Positions 39,976 to 48,895 of a stretch of DNA of 64,000 bases are shown piece after piece. The position numbers were made by a program, and so were the translations under genes. Positions within the stretch are counted from its first letter, which is position 1; each line of letters begins with the position of its first letter. The notes under the pieces are model-generated. The model worked only from the letters and a program-made list of their open reading frames with translations, was not told the DNA's origin and searched no databases. Source of the stretch: Gaiellasilicea sp963730405 (GTDB taxonomy: Bacteria; Actinomycetota; Thermoleophilia; Gaiellales; Gaiellaceae); contig CAVSRW010000016.1 of the NCBI GenBank assembly GCA_963730405.1, positions 40,108 through 104,107 on the forward strand, read 5' to 3'.

Positions 39976-40660
39976 ATGACTCGCGTGCAGACCGTCCTGA
40001 TCGTGGACGACGAGCCGATCGTGCGGGAGGTCGTCGTCAGCTACCTGCGCCGCGACGGCTTCCGGACGCTGGAGGCCGGCGACGGCGAGAGGGCCTGCGA
40101 GCTCGCCGAGTCGGAGCGCCCGGACCTGGTCGTGCTCGACCTGATGCTGCCCGGCCTCGACGGGCTCTCGGTCTGCCGCCGGCTGCGCCGGTTCTCCGCA
40201 GGTTCCCGTGATCATGCTCACCGCCCGCGGCGAGGAGGCCGACCGGATCGTCGGGCTCGAGGTCGGTGCCGACGACTACGTGACGAAGCCGTTCTCGCCG
40301 CGCGAGCTCGCCGCGCGCGTCCGCACAGTCCTCAGGCGGACGGGGCCCACACAGACGGAGCAGCGGTTCGAGTTCGCCGACGTCACCATCGACGCGCTCA
40401 CGCGCGAGGTGACGAAGGCGGGCCGCGAGGTGCGGCTGACGGCGAAGGAGTTCGACCTGCTCTGCTTCCTGGCGTCGCATCCCCGCCGCGTCTTCTCCCG
40501 CGACCAGCTGATGCACAGCGTCTGGGGGTACGACGCGCCCGTCGACACGGGCACGGTCACCGTCCACGTGCGCCGCCTCCGCGAGAAGATCGAGGATCGG
40601 CCCTCCGAGCCGGCGCATCTCCAGACGCTCTGGGGTGTCGGCTACAGGCTCGTGCCGTGA
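39976..40660 (+). pseudogene. OmpR/PhoB-family response regulator (one frameshift)
   Basis: Two overlapping frames together encode a normal regulator of about 227 aa. The first frame (ATG 39976) gives the receiver: VLIVDDEPIVREVVVSYLRR and phospho-acceptor Asp in LVVLDLMLPGLDG. Near 40200 one extra G shifts the frame; the second frame continues VPVIMLTARGEEADRIVGLE, the Lys in DDYVTKPFSPREL, and a winged-helix DNA-binding domain (TAKEFDLLCFLASHPRRVFS, DTGTVTVHVRRLREKI, GVGYRLVP). Removing one G restores a full-length protein, so error is likely. It overlaps the kinase start by four bases and is divergent from the subtilase. Confidence 0.85.
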
Positions 40661-41728
40661 TCGGGACCGGGATCGGGCTTGCGGCGCTGACCCTCGCGGT
40701 CGGGCTCGTGCTCGTCGTCGGGATCCGGTTCCTCCCGACGGTGCGCGGCCAGCTGGTCGCCCTGGCGCTCCTTGCCGTCGCGCTCCCGCTCGCCGTGGTC
40801 TTCCTCTCGGGCTGGGTGATGTTCCACATGGGGGACGACGTCAAGCTGCTCGCCGTCGCAGTCGCCGCCTCGTCGGCGGCGCTCCTCGCCGCGCTCCTCC
40901 TCGCCCGCGACCTGGCCCGGCCGATCCGCCGCCTCAGCGCCTCCGCCGCGCAGATCGCGGCCGGTGACTTCACCGTCCGCGCGCGCGAGGACGGCCCGGA
41001 CGAGCTGGCCGGGCTCGCCGCGGTCGTTCAACGAGATGGCCGAGCAGGTGCAACTCGTCTTCGACGCGAGACGCGAGCTCGTCGCCTGGGCGAGCCACGA
41101 CCTGCGGACGCCGATCGCCTCGATGCGGGCGATGCTCGAGGCGCTCGAGGACGGGCTGGCCGAGCCAGACCACTACGTGCCCGCGCTCCAGGAGCAGGTA
41201 CAGGCGCTCGCCGCTCTCGTCGACGACCTCTTCGAGCTCGCGACGATCGACGCGCGCACCCTTTCGCTCGAACTGGTCGAGGCCGACGTGTCGCAGCTGA
41301 TCGAGTCGTGCGTCCGCGGGCTCAGCGCCGAGGCGGCGGCCCGAGGCGTCCACCTGCGCGCGGACTCGGGAGCGGCGCGGGCGCGCTGTGCTCCCGCGAA
41401 GGTCGAGCGGGTCCTCTACAACCTGGTCACGAACGCGCTTCGCCACACGCCCGCCGACGGGGCGGTCGCCGTTCGAGTCGAGCACGCACGCGGCGGACGT
41501 GACGATCGTCGTCGAGGACACCGGTGAGGGCCTCGACGGGGAGGCCGAGCGGCGCATGTTCGAGCGGTTCTGGCGCGGCGAGCAGTCACGCGTCGACCGC
41601 GGGCGCCGGCCTGGGGCTGGCGATCGCACGAGGGCATCGTCGAGTTGCACGGCGGCCGGATCTGGGCCGAGGGTCGGCCGGACGGCGGCGCGCGCGTCTC
41701 GTTCACCCTCCCCGGCGGGACGACCTGA
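40657..41728 (+). pseudogene. HAMP sensor histidine kinase (about four frameshifts)
   Basis: Partner kinase of the preceding regulator, about 355 aa when corrected. GTG 40657 begins two membrane helices (GLAALTLAVGLVLVVGIRFL; LLAVAVAASSAALLAALLLA) and a HAMP segment (LARPIRRLSASAAQIAAGDF). Frame breaks occur near 41022, 41490, 41601 and 41632. Conserved parts in successive frames: SFNEMAEQ, the phospho-His in LVAWASHDLRTPIASMRAML, YNLVTNALRHTPADGAV, VTIVVEDTGEGLDGEAERRM, GAGLGLAIARG and ELHGGRIWAEG. Most breaks are one extra base in short G runs. The end overlaps the convergent DUF1810 gene by 26 bp. Confidence 0.8.
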
Positions 41729-42152
41729 GCCGGTCGTCGGTCGCTTCATCCGCGAGCCCGTCGAAGTAGCGGTCGAGGACGCTCCGGAAGAGCGCGTTCT
41801 CCGGGGCGGCCCGTGCGAACAGCGTCATCGACGAGCGCAGCTTCGTCGCGTCGACCGGGCCGAGGATCTCGGTCGCGGTCGGGCCGTCCAGCTCGGTGAG
41901 GGCCCGTGCGCACTCCTCGATCCGCGTCCCCAGGATCGGATGCGCGAGGTAGGCGCGTGCCTCCTCGAGCGAGGAGATCGCGTAGCGCCTCGACATCTCG
42001 CTCATCCCGAGCCCGGCGATCTGCGGGAACACGAACCACATCCAGTGCCCGACCTTCCGGCCGGCCCGCAACTCGGCGACGGCGGAGGTGTACGTCCCTC
42101 GTGCGTCCTGCGCGGTCACGAACCGGTCGAGGTCGTACGAGTCGTCCGTCAC
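41703..42152 (-). CDS. DUF1810 family protein
   Basis: A 149-aa protein matching DUF1810 across its length: YDLDRFVTAQDARGTYTSAV, ELRAGRKVGHWMWFVFPQIA, GMSEMSRRYAISSLEEARAY, HPILGTRIEECARAL and KLRSSMTLFARAAPENALFR. The family is found in bacteria and fungi; its function is unknown. GTG 42152 is used as the start. The frame is intact despite lying next to the broken kinase gene. Confidence 0.9.
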   Translation of the reverse strand: MTDDSYDLDRFVTAQDARGTYTSAVAELRAGRKVGHWMWFVFPQIAGLGMSEMSRRYAISSLEEARAYLAHPILGTRIEECARALTELDGPTATEILGPVDATKLRSSMTLFARAAPENALFRSVLDRYFDGLADEATDDRLRSSRRGG

Positions 42153-42156
42153 GGCG

Positions 42157-43134
42157 CTAGCGCGTGCGAACGACCACGAGCTTGTCGACACCGGACTCCG
42201 CGCCCCACACCTCGCCCGGGCGGCCGAGGATCTGTCGGACATTCGCGGGCGAGCTCCGGAGCACGACGCGCATGAACTTCTGTGTCTTCGGGTCGAAGCG
42301 AACGAGGGCGTTCGCGCCGAAGTCGCTCAGCCAGACGATGTCCCTCTCGTCGACGTAGACCGCGTACGGCATCGGCGTCGCGCCGGGGAGACGCCACTCG
42401 CGCCAGCGCCCGGTCGCAGGCGCATACATCGCGACCTTGCCGGCGTTCCACTCGCTGACCCAGATCCGCCCCTTCGAGTCGGACCATGCGCGTCGCGCGC
42501 CCTGTCCGCGCGTCGGCGGGTTGAGCACGCGGACGGTCGAGCGTACGACGTCGACCTTGCCGAGGTAGCTGCCGGCGAGGGACGCGTAGTAGACATCGCC
42601 GGCCGGCGTGACGGTGATCCCGTACGGGCCCTCCCCTCGCGGCGCGCGAAACACGCGCACCTTCCCGACCTTCGGGTCGAGCCGTCCGTAGATCCCGCTC
42701 TGCCCCGTGAACCAGAGCACGCCGCGCCGGTCGAAGACGGCCGTGTTCAGGTTGGCGTCGCCGGAGGACGCGGGCAGCGGGAAGACGCGGACGCCACGCG
42801 TCTTCGGGTCGACGCGGACGATCGCGTTCAGCCCGCCGTCGGTGATCCACGGCGCTCCGTCCGGGCCGACGATGACGCCGTGCGGCGCAGAGCCGTTTCC
42901 GAGCCGGACGTGCCGCGTCCGGCCCGTCTTCGGATCGAGCCAACCGAGCTCGCCCGAGCCCTGAGCGGTGTACCAGACGCCTCCGTCCCGCGCGGGAGCC
43001 ACGTCGTGAGGCCGGCTTCCCGCCGGGACGGGGTACTCGCGGACGGTGAGCGCCGTCGAGCTGGTCCCGCCGGCAGCGGCCCCCGCCAGCGCGAGGACGA
43101 CCAGACAGAGCGGCAGGAGGCTACGCGCTCGCAA
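42157..43134 (-). CDS. Secreted Vgb-like beta-propeller protein
   Basis: A 325-aa exported protein starting at TTG 43134, which overlaps the dienelactone hydrolase stop by 14 bases. Residues 1-23 form a signal peptide (LLPLCLVVLALAGAAAGG). The rest consists of six or seven NHL/Vgb-type blades, each with a GxxW/F pattern: GGVWYTAQGSGELGWLDPKT, APWITDGGLNAIVRVDPKT, GVLWFTGQSGIYGRLDPKV, GRIWVSEWNAGKVAMYAPAT and DIVWLSDFGANALVRFDPKT. It resembles virginiamycin B lyase, but lyase activity cannot be claimed from the blades alone. Confidence 0.87.
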   Translation of the reverse strand: MRARSLLPLCLVVLALAGAAAGGTSSTALTVREYPVPAGSRPHDVAPARDGGVWYTAQGSGELGWLDPKTGRTRHVRLGNGSAPHGVIVGPDGAPWITDGGLNAIVRVDPKTRGVRVFPLPASSGDANLNTAVFDRRGVLWFTGQSGIYGRLDPKVGKVRVFRAPRGEGPYGITVTPAGDVYYASLAGSYLGKVDVVRSTVRVLNPPTRGQGARRAWSDSKGRIWVSEWNAGKVAMYAPATGRWREWRLPGATPMPYAVYVDERDIVWLSDFGANALVRFDPKTQKFMRVVLRSSPANVRQILGRPGEVWGAESGVDKLVVVRTR

Positions 43135-44040
43135 CGTACGTCCCGAACCAGGTCAGCATCCGGCGATAGGCGGCCGCAGCCGCAGCCGGGTCGTGCCGTG
43201 CGCTCGTGGGGTTGAAGAACGCGTGGTCGACGCCCGGATACGTGACGATCTGGTGCCGGAGCTTGGCGCGGCGGAGTGCCGCACGGGCCGCCGCACGGCT
43301 GGCGTTCACTCTCGAGTCGAGCTCCGCGTAGATCCCCAGCACCGCCGCCCTGGAGCCGGTGAGGTTGCCGCCGTCGGGGAACGGCCCGTAGAACGGCACG
43401 GCCGCCGCCAGGCGCGACTCCTTCGCGGCGAGCAGCCGCCACGTCATCCCGCCGCCGAAGCAGAACCCGATCGCCGCCACCTTCTGCCCCGGCAGCCGCC
43501 GCCGGACCTCCGTCACCCCCGCCTTCAGATCCGCGATGAGGCGAGACTCGGGAGCCGCACCCAGCGCGGACATCGCTTCGAACTCGTCCTCGAACGAGCC
43601 CGTGCCGCCCTCCGCGGACAGCAGGTCGATTGCGAGGGCGGAGTAGCCGCTCCCCGCCAGGCGCCCGGCGATGGCGCGGATCGAGTCGTTGAGCCCGCGG
43701 TTCTCGTGGATCACGAGCACGCCGCCGCGCGGCTTCGCCGCCGCCGCCCACGCACCCATCAGCTTCCTCCCGCCGGGCCCCTTGAAGCACGATCTCGCGC
43801 GTCGGCCGGGCGGCGACGGGGACGTCCTCCGCGGCCGGGGCGCTCGCTGCCGGAGCGCGCGACGGAGCGCGCATCGTCGCCTTCGCCGCCTCGGCGAGGA
43901 ACCCCGCGAGGAGCGAAGCAGCCGCGGCTCCGCCGAGCCCGAGCAATCCCAGCCGACGCAGTGCCTCGCGCCGCGAGATCAGCCCGTCGGCGTGATCCTC
44001 GGCGACCTCTTCCGCCAGATACCGCTGCAGCTCGGTGATG
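43121..44040 (-). pseudogene. Dienelactone hydrolase family protein (one frameshift, unclear start)
   Basis: About 305 aa after correction. The upstream part reads ISRREALRRLGLLGLGG followed by a hydrophobic stretch, resembling a Tat-type signal, then EIVLQG. One extra base in a C4/G4 run at 43778-43781 breaks the frame. The downstream frame carries the hydrolase: VLVIHENRGLNDSIRAIAGR, nucleophile Cys in VAAIGFCFGGGMTWRLLA, YAELDSRV and the His in YPGVDHAFFNPTS. No ATG, GTG or TTG is in frame at the conserved N-terminus (ITELQRYLAEEV), so the start near 44040 is uncertain; GAGGAGAC lies just upstream. Confidence 0.75.
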
Positions 44041-44174
44041 ACGCAACCCCCTCGCGTGTGTCTCCTCGAATCCTACGCCCGGGCCCCAGGCGCGGTTTCC
44101 ACCGCCCTCATCCGCGATGGGCCAACGCGCGCAGTACGCTCTGCCGCGTGGGGACTCAATCGGGGAGGAGCTAC

Positions 44175-44939
44175 ATGTTCAGGATCATCTCCGCCGCGCT
44201 GGCCGCGCTCGTACTCGTCTTCGCCGGACTGGCCGGTGCGGTCGTCTTCGGCGAACCGGACGGCAATCGGCACCCGAACGTCGGCGCGCTGCTCGCGCCG
44301 CAGGCGTACTCGGACGGCACGTGGGCGTCTTGCTCCGGGACGCTGATCTCACCCACCGTCTTCCTGACGGCCGCCCACTGCGACTGGGACGTTCCGCGCT
44401 TGGCGGTCACGTTCGACTCCGTCTACGACGCCGACACCGGCACCGAGCACTGGGGCACCTGGCACGCGGACCCGCTCTACAGCGGCGCGGCAAGCGATCC
44501 GCACGACATCGCTGTCGTCGTCTTCGACCAGCCCGTGACCGGGATCACGCCGGCGCGGCTGCCCGCCGCGAACTCGCTCGCGAACCTGCCGCAGAACCAG
44601 GGCTTCACGTCGGTCGGCTACGGGGCCCAGGAGGTCACGATCGACCACGGGCCGACGTTCCACTACGCGGACGTCAGGTACGTAGGGACGAGCAACAGGC
44701 TCTTCGCGACGAACAAGGCATGGCTGCGCATCTCGATGAACCGGACGCTCGGTGACGCCGGCACCTGCTACGGCGACTCCGGCGGCCCGAACTTCCTCGG
44801 TGCGGGCGCGACGGAGACGAACATCGTCGCCGCGACGACGATCACGGGCGACTTCATGTGCCGGGCGACGAACGTCGTCTATCGCCTCGACACGCCCTCG
44901 GCGCGAGGGTTCCTCGGGCAGTTCGTCGCGCTTCCGTAG
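44175..44939 (+). CDS. Secreted trypsin-like serine protease (family S1)
   Basis: A 254-aa exported protease. ATG 44175 follows GGGGAGGAG. Signal peptide at 1-26 (AALAALVLVFAGLAGAVVFG). The catalytic triad is His in TVFLTAAHCDWDVP, Asp in SDPHDIAVVVFDQP and Ser in TCYGDSGGPNFLG. Cysteines around the His (SCSGTLIS, AHC) are placed for the usual disulfide. There is no obvious long propeptide, so activation may follow signal removal. A strong terminator follows directly. Confidence 0.92.
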   Translation: MFRIISAALAALVLVFAGLAGAVVFGEPDGNRHPNVGALLAPQAYSDGTWASCSGTLISPTVFLTAAHCDWDVPRLAVTFDSVYDADTGTEHWGTWHADPLYSGAASDPHDIAVVVFDQPVTGITPARLPAANSLANLPQNQGFTSVGYGAQEVTIDHGPTFHYADVRYVGTSNRLFATNKAWLRISMNRTLGDAGTCYGDSGGPNFLGAGATETNIVAATTITGDFMCRATNVVYRLDTPSARGFLGQFVALP

Positions 44940-44946
44940 AGACGGG

Positions 44947-44984
44947 GGCGGAGCGGTCGCGTCCGGCGACGCGACCGCTCCGCC
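44947..44984 (+). terminator. Terminator of the S1 protease gene
   Basis: GGCGGAGCGGTCGCGTC / GACGCGACCGCTCCGCC, a perfect 17-bp stem with a CGGC loop, eight bases after the stop; the longest perfect stem noticed in the window. Confidence 0.75.
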
Positions 44985-45048
44985 TTCACCACATCTCCAC
45001 CAGATCGAAACCCACGGCGCTTTTCGCGTGTGGCAGGGTCCCGCGTCT

Positions 45049-45234
45049 ATGCGGGAGCCTGGACCTACGCCCTTGGACGCGCGGGAGCTCCCGACGCCGG
45101 AGGACGGGTCTCGCGCAGCGCTCGCCGAGCTCGAGGAAGCGCTCACGCTCGCGGCTGCCGCACCGGGACGCCGCAAGCTGGAGCAGCTCGAGGAGCTGCT
45201 GCTCCTGCGCGTCGCCGAGCCGTCGCGCGACTGA
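45049..45234 (+). CDS. Possible small protein upstream of ppk (61 aa)
   Basis: ATG 45049 opens 61 codons ending TGA 45232-45234. The product is acidic and helical (EDGSRAALAELEEALTLAAA, then KLEQLEELLLLRVAEPSRD), with leucine spacing compatible with a coiled coil. It ends 16 bases before ppk. No family is recognised, and the local sequence quality is poor, so it may be the wrong frame of something else. Confidence 0.35.
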   Translation: MREPGPTPLDARELPTPEDGSRAALAELEEALTLAAAAPGRRKLEQLEELLLLRVAEPSRD

Positions 45235-45250
45235 GCGTGCCGCGGCGCAC

Positions 45251-47432
45251 GTGACCACGACGCGCGCCCGCTCGATTCAGGATCGGTTGCTCAACCGCGA
45301 GCTCTCGATGGCTCGAGTTCAACGCGCGGCGTGCTCGAGCTGGCCGCGCGACGCGCTCGATCCCGCTGCTCGAGCGCGTGAAGATCTGCTCGATTCTTCT
45401 CGTCGAACCTGGACGAGTTCTTCATGGTGCGCGTGGCCGGGCTGATGGACCAGGCGGGCGTCCGGGGCTGTCGGTGCGCTCGCGACGACGGGCTGACGCC
45501 GCGCGAGGCGCTCGCGCGCGATCCGCGAGCGGGTCGACCGAGCTGACCGTCGCGCAGTCGACGCCTCTGGCGGAAGAAGCTCGCGCCGGCGCTCGCGCCG
45601 AAGGGCATCGAGGTCGGCCGCATGGAGGACTGCGACGAGCGACGAGCGGGCGGAGCTCGAGCCGGCTGTACGAGCGCGAGATCTTCCCGGTGCTGACGCC
45701 GCTCGGCGTCGGCCCCGGCCAGCCGTTCCCGTACATCTCGCGGCTCTGCGCCTCAGCCTCGGCGTGCTCGCGCGCGACCCGGACACCGGCGAGGAGCGAT
45801 TCGCCCGCGTCAAGGTGCCCGAGGAGCTGCCGCGTTTCGTCTCGGTCGGCGACGCGGGCCGCTGATCGTCCCGATCGAGGACGTGATCGCTCACTACCTC
45901 GACCGTGCCTCTTCCCCGGGATGGAGATCCTCGAGCGCGCCGGCGTTCCGCGTCACCCGCGACGCCGACATGGAGCTCTCCGACGAGGCGGACGACCTGC
46001 TCGAGGCGGTTCAGAGCCGAGATTTGCGGCGCCGCGTTCGGCGACGTCGTGCGGCGTCGAGGTGTCGCGTCGTCCGATGTCCCGTCGGGCATGCTCGAGC
46101 AGCTGCAGCACCGGGCTCGGCGTCATCGGAGGCGACCGAGATCTACGCGATTCATGGGCATGCTCGACCTCTCCGAGGTCGATCCAGATCGTCGGAGCTC
46201 GACCGGCCGGAGCTAAAGGACGAACCGTGGCGCCCGACTCACGCAGGCCACGCCTGAACGCGGCGTCGCGGCGACGGCGATCTCTTCGCCGAGATCCGCC
46301 GCGGCGACGTGTTCGTCCACCAGCCGTACGAGTCGTTCTCGTCGAGCTTCGAGGCGCTTCATCGCGCGCCGCCGCACAGGATCCGAACGTGATCGCGCAC
46401 TCAAGACGACCGTCTACCGCACGAGCGATGAGTCAGCCCGCTCGTCCCCGCGCTCGATCGAGGCCGCGGAGGACGGGAAGCAGTAGCGTGTGTCTCGTCG
46501 AGCTGAAGGCGCGGTTCGACGAGGGCCGGAACATCGAGTAGGTCGCGCGAGCTCGAGCAGGCGGGCGTCCACGTCGTCTACGGCTTCCCCGACCTGAAGA
46601 TCCACGCGAAGATGACGCTCGTGGTCCGGCGGGAGGGCGGACGGGCTCCGCCGCTACGTCCACATCGGCACCGGCAACTACCACGCGGTCACGGCGCGGC
46701 TCGTACGAGGACGTCGGCATCTTCACGGCCGACGAGGACGGTCGGCGACCGACGTCGCCGCGCTGTTCAACTACCTGACCGGCTTCGGCCGGCCGCAGAA
46801 GTTCGAGCAAGCTCCTCGTGGCGCCGTTCGGCGCTGCGGCTCGAGGCGTCGCCGAGCTGCATCCGCCAGGCGCCGGCGAGACGGCCGCTGCGGGCAAGAC
46901 CGCGCAGAGATCAGCCTGAAGGTGAACGCGCTCACCGATCCGGTTCTGATCGAGGAGCTCTACGGCGCAGCGCAGAGCGGGCGCGACGGTCGAGATCGTC
47001 GCCCGCAGCGATCTGCATGCTCCGGCCGGGTGTCGATGAGCTGAGCGAGAACATCCGCGTTCGCAGCGATCGCTGGGCCGCTATCCTCGAGCACAGCCGC
47101 ATCTTCGTCCTTCGAAGTCGCCGGCGTCCGACGACGTCATACCTGATCGGCAGCGCGGACCTGATGCCGCGCAACCTCGACCACCGGATCGAGATCGTCG
47201 CTGCCGGTCGAGTCGCAGCGCGATACCGGCAGGAGGTCAACGGCGATCTTCGACAGCGCTGCTCGCCGACAACGTCGCCGCCTGGGAGCTGCTGCCCACG
47301 GGCGCGTGGGAGCGCGTGGACCGCCAGAAGGGCGAGAAGACGCACGACCACCAGGGCAACCTTCGCCGCCGTGCCCGCGCGCGTGGCCGTCGTCCGTCAA
47401 CGCCACGGACACAGGCCCGCGGGCAAGCGTAA
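45251..47432 (+). pseudogene. ppk: Polyphosphate kinase, heavily frameshifted
   Basis: The region encodes a PPK1 of about 690 aa but only as short pieces scattered over all three forward frames. Recognisable pieces in order: LLNRELS then LEFN near 45285-45320, REIFPVLTPLGVGPGQPFPY near 45690, LFPGMEILER near 45910, SVCLVELKARFDE near 46490, VVYGFPDLKIHAKMTLVVRR near 46580-46630, ICMLRPGVDELSENIRVRS near 47010, DLMPRNLDHRIEIVA near 47160 and DRQKGEKTHDHQG near 47325. The catalytic-histidine strand (KIHAKM) is among them. Nearly every break is a single extra base, for example a G after AGC at 47010 and 47068. Start and end are approximate. PPK makes polyphosphate from ATP. Confidence 0.85.
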
Positions 47433-47462
47433 GGCGGGGGTCCAGCCGGGGACGAGACCACA

Positions 47463-48353
47463 ATGGACGAGATGCGGGTGGGGATCCTGGACGTCGGCTC
47501 GAACACGGTGCGACTGCTGGTGGGCGACGTTCGCGGCGGCACGGTCGAGACGGTGTGCGAGGAGCGCGCATTCCTCGGTCTCGGCGCCGAGATCCTCGTC
47601 CACGATCGAATCCGCCGCCGGAAGCTCCGCGAGGTGAGCGAGACGGTCGGGGACTTCGCGGACGCCGCCCGGCGGCGAGGAGTCCGCGCCCTCGAGACGG
47701 TCGTCACCGCGCCCGGCCGGCAGGGTGCCTCCGCGGACGAGCTCCTCTCCACGCTCGCGAGCGCGACCGGCTCGCCCGTTCGCGTCGCCTCGGCCGAGGA
47801 GGAGGGCAGGCTCGCATTCGCAGGCGCCGTCTCGCGCTCCGATCTGACGGAAGGCGTCGTCGCCGTCTGCGACGTCGGCGGCGGCTCCACCGAGATCGTC
47901 GTCGGAACGCCTCTACTCGGACCGGCGTGGGTGCGTTCGGTGGACGTCGGCTCGCTGCGGCTGACGGCCGCGCTGCTGCCGGGCGACCCGCCGCGGGCCG
48001 GCGAGATCGATGCCGCTCATCTCTACGTTGCGGAGAGCTTCCGCGCGCTGGAGCCCCCGCGACCCGACCGCGCGCTCGCGACCGGTGGCAGCGCCCGCGC
48101 GATCGCGAAGGTGCTGGGAGGCGCGTACGGGCCTGAAGAGCTCGACGCTGTCGTCGAGGAGCTCGCGCGGCGACCGGCCGCCGAGACGGCGGTGCGCCTG
48201 GGCGTCGAGCCCGAGCGCGCCCGCTCCCTCCTCGCCGGCGCGCTGATCCTGCGGGAGGTCTCGAGCCTTCTCGGAACCCGCTTCGAACCGGCCCGCGGCG
48301 GCATCCGCGAAGGGGCCGCGCTCGCGCTGGCGGCCACCAGAGCAGCAGCGTAA
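47463..48353 (+). CDS. ppx: Exopolyphosphatase / GppA-family phosphatase
   Basis: A 296-aa Ppx/GppA phosphatase, the short two-domain actinobacterial form. It belongs to the actin-like ATPase fold: phosphate-1 loop RVGILDVGSNTVRLLVGDV and phosphate-2 loop VAVCDVGGGSTEIVVG, with ETVVTAPGRQGASADELL and ALATGGSARAIAKVLGGAYG between and after. It degrades polyphosphate or (p)ppGpp. Its frame is fully intact 30 bp downstream of the broken ppk gene, so the two probably form an operon. Confidence 0.92.
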   Translation: MDEMRVGILDVGSNTVRLLVGDVRGGTVETVCEERAFLGLGAEILVHDRIRRRKLREVSETVGDFADAARRRGVRALETVVTAPGRQGASADELLSTLASATGSPVRVASAEEEGRLAFAGAVSRSDLTEGVVAVCDVGGGSTEIVVGTPLLGPAWVRSVDVGSLRLTAALLPGDPPRAGEIDAAHLYVAESFRALEPPRPDRALATGGSARAIAKVLGGAYGPEELDAVVEELARRPAAETAVRLGVEPERARSLLAGALILREVSSLLGTRFEPARGGIREGAALALAATRAAA

Positions 48354-48473
48354 CGGCTTCCTTACCCGACCTTCACCGCTCGGAAGCCCACCGACACCGA
48401 GCGAGCGGCGAGACTGGAGTCAGTGTCGTTCGGGGCCGCCATTGCCTCCCCGTACAGCACAGCCAGGGTAGGC

Positions 48474-48508
48474 GCGACGGGGGCGGCGAGCCCGGCCCCT
48501 GTCGTCGC
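48474..48508. terminator. Imperfect stem-loop between ppx and NUDIX genes
   Basis: GCGACG-GGGGC pairs with GCCCC-TGT-CGTCGC (three-base bulge), ending against the stop of the convergent NUDIX gene. Confidence 0.4.
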
Positions 48509-48895
48509 TTACCCTTCGCGCGCCGCCTGCAGCACCGGCAGGTCCCGCTCCCACGTCAGCAGCGACTCGGCCTCGTCGAAGTCCGCCCACCTGATCTGGT
48601 CGACCTCGTCGTTCGGCTCGAAGCTGGAGTCCGCACGAGGACGCATCAACCAGTACCGGACCGTCTTCTCGCGCCCCTCGTGCCCCGTGTAGCGGGTCGA
48701 CGGGAGCTCACGCACGAGCTCGACGTCGTACCCGGTCTCCTCCTCGACCTCCCTCAGCGCCGTCTCCAGTTCGGACTCGTTCCCGTGCGGCTTCCCTTTC
48801 GGAAACGTCCAGTCGTCGTACTTCGGCCGGTGCACGAGCAGGACTCGGCCGTCACGCTCGAGCACGCCGCCGGCTGCTCGGATCGGCTCGCTCAC
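48509..48895 (-). CDS. NUDIX hydrolase (MutT-like)
   Basis: A 128-aa NUDIX enzyme. The NUDIX box is GKPHGNESELETALREVEEE followed by TGY, matching GX5EX7REUXEEXGU. DWTFPKGKPHG before it and the C-terminal DQIRWADFDEAESLLTWE are typical of MutT/diadenosine-polyphosphate hydrolases of actinobacteria. It overlaps the CYTH-CHAD gene by four bases (ATGA/GTGA type) and probably acts on nucleotide or inositol polyphosphates. Confidence 0.92.
   Translation of the reverse strand: MSEPIRAAGGVLERDGRVLLVHRPKYDDWTFPKGKPHGNESELETALREVEEETGYDVELVRELPSTRYTGHEGREKTVRYWLMRPRADSSFEPNDEVDQIRWADFDEAESLLTWERDLPVLQAAREG

Noticed and set aside
35950..41502. An 1850-codon open frame on the plus strand
   Set aside because: It is antisense to the subtilase, is arginine-rich with no conserved motifs, and only its end overlaps the real response regulator. 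Long shadow frames are expected at this GC content.
45251..47432. Several separate small genes instead of one ppk
   Set aside because: The pieces follow PPK order and together cover the enzyme once; none has its own start or ribosome site.
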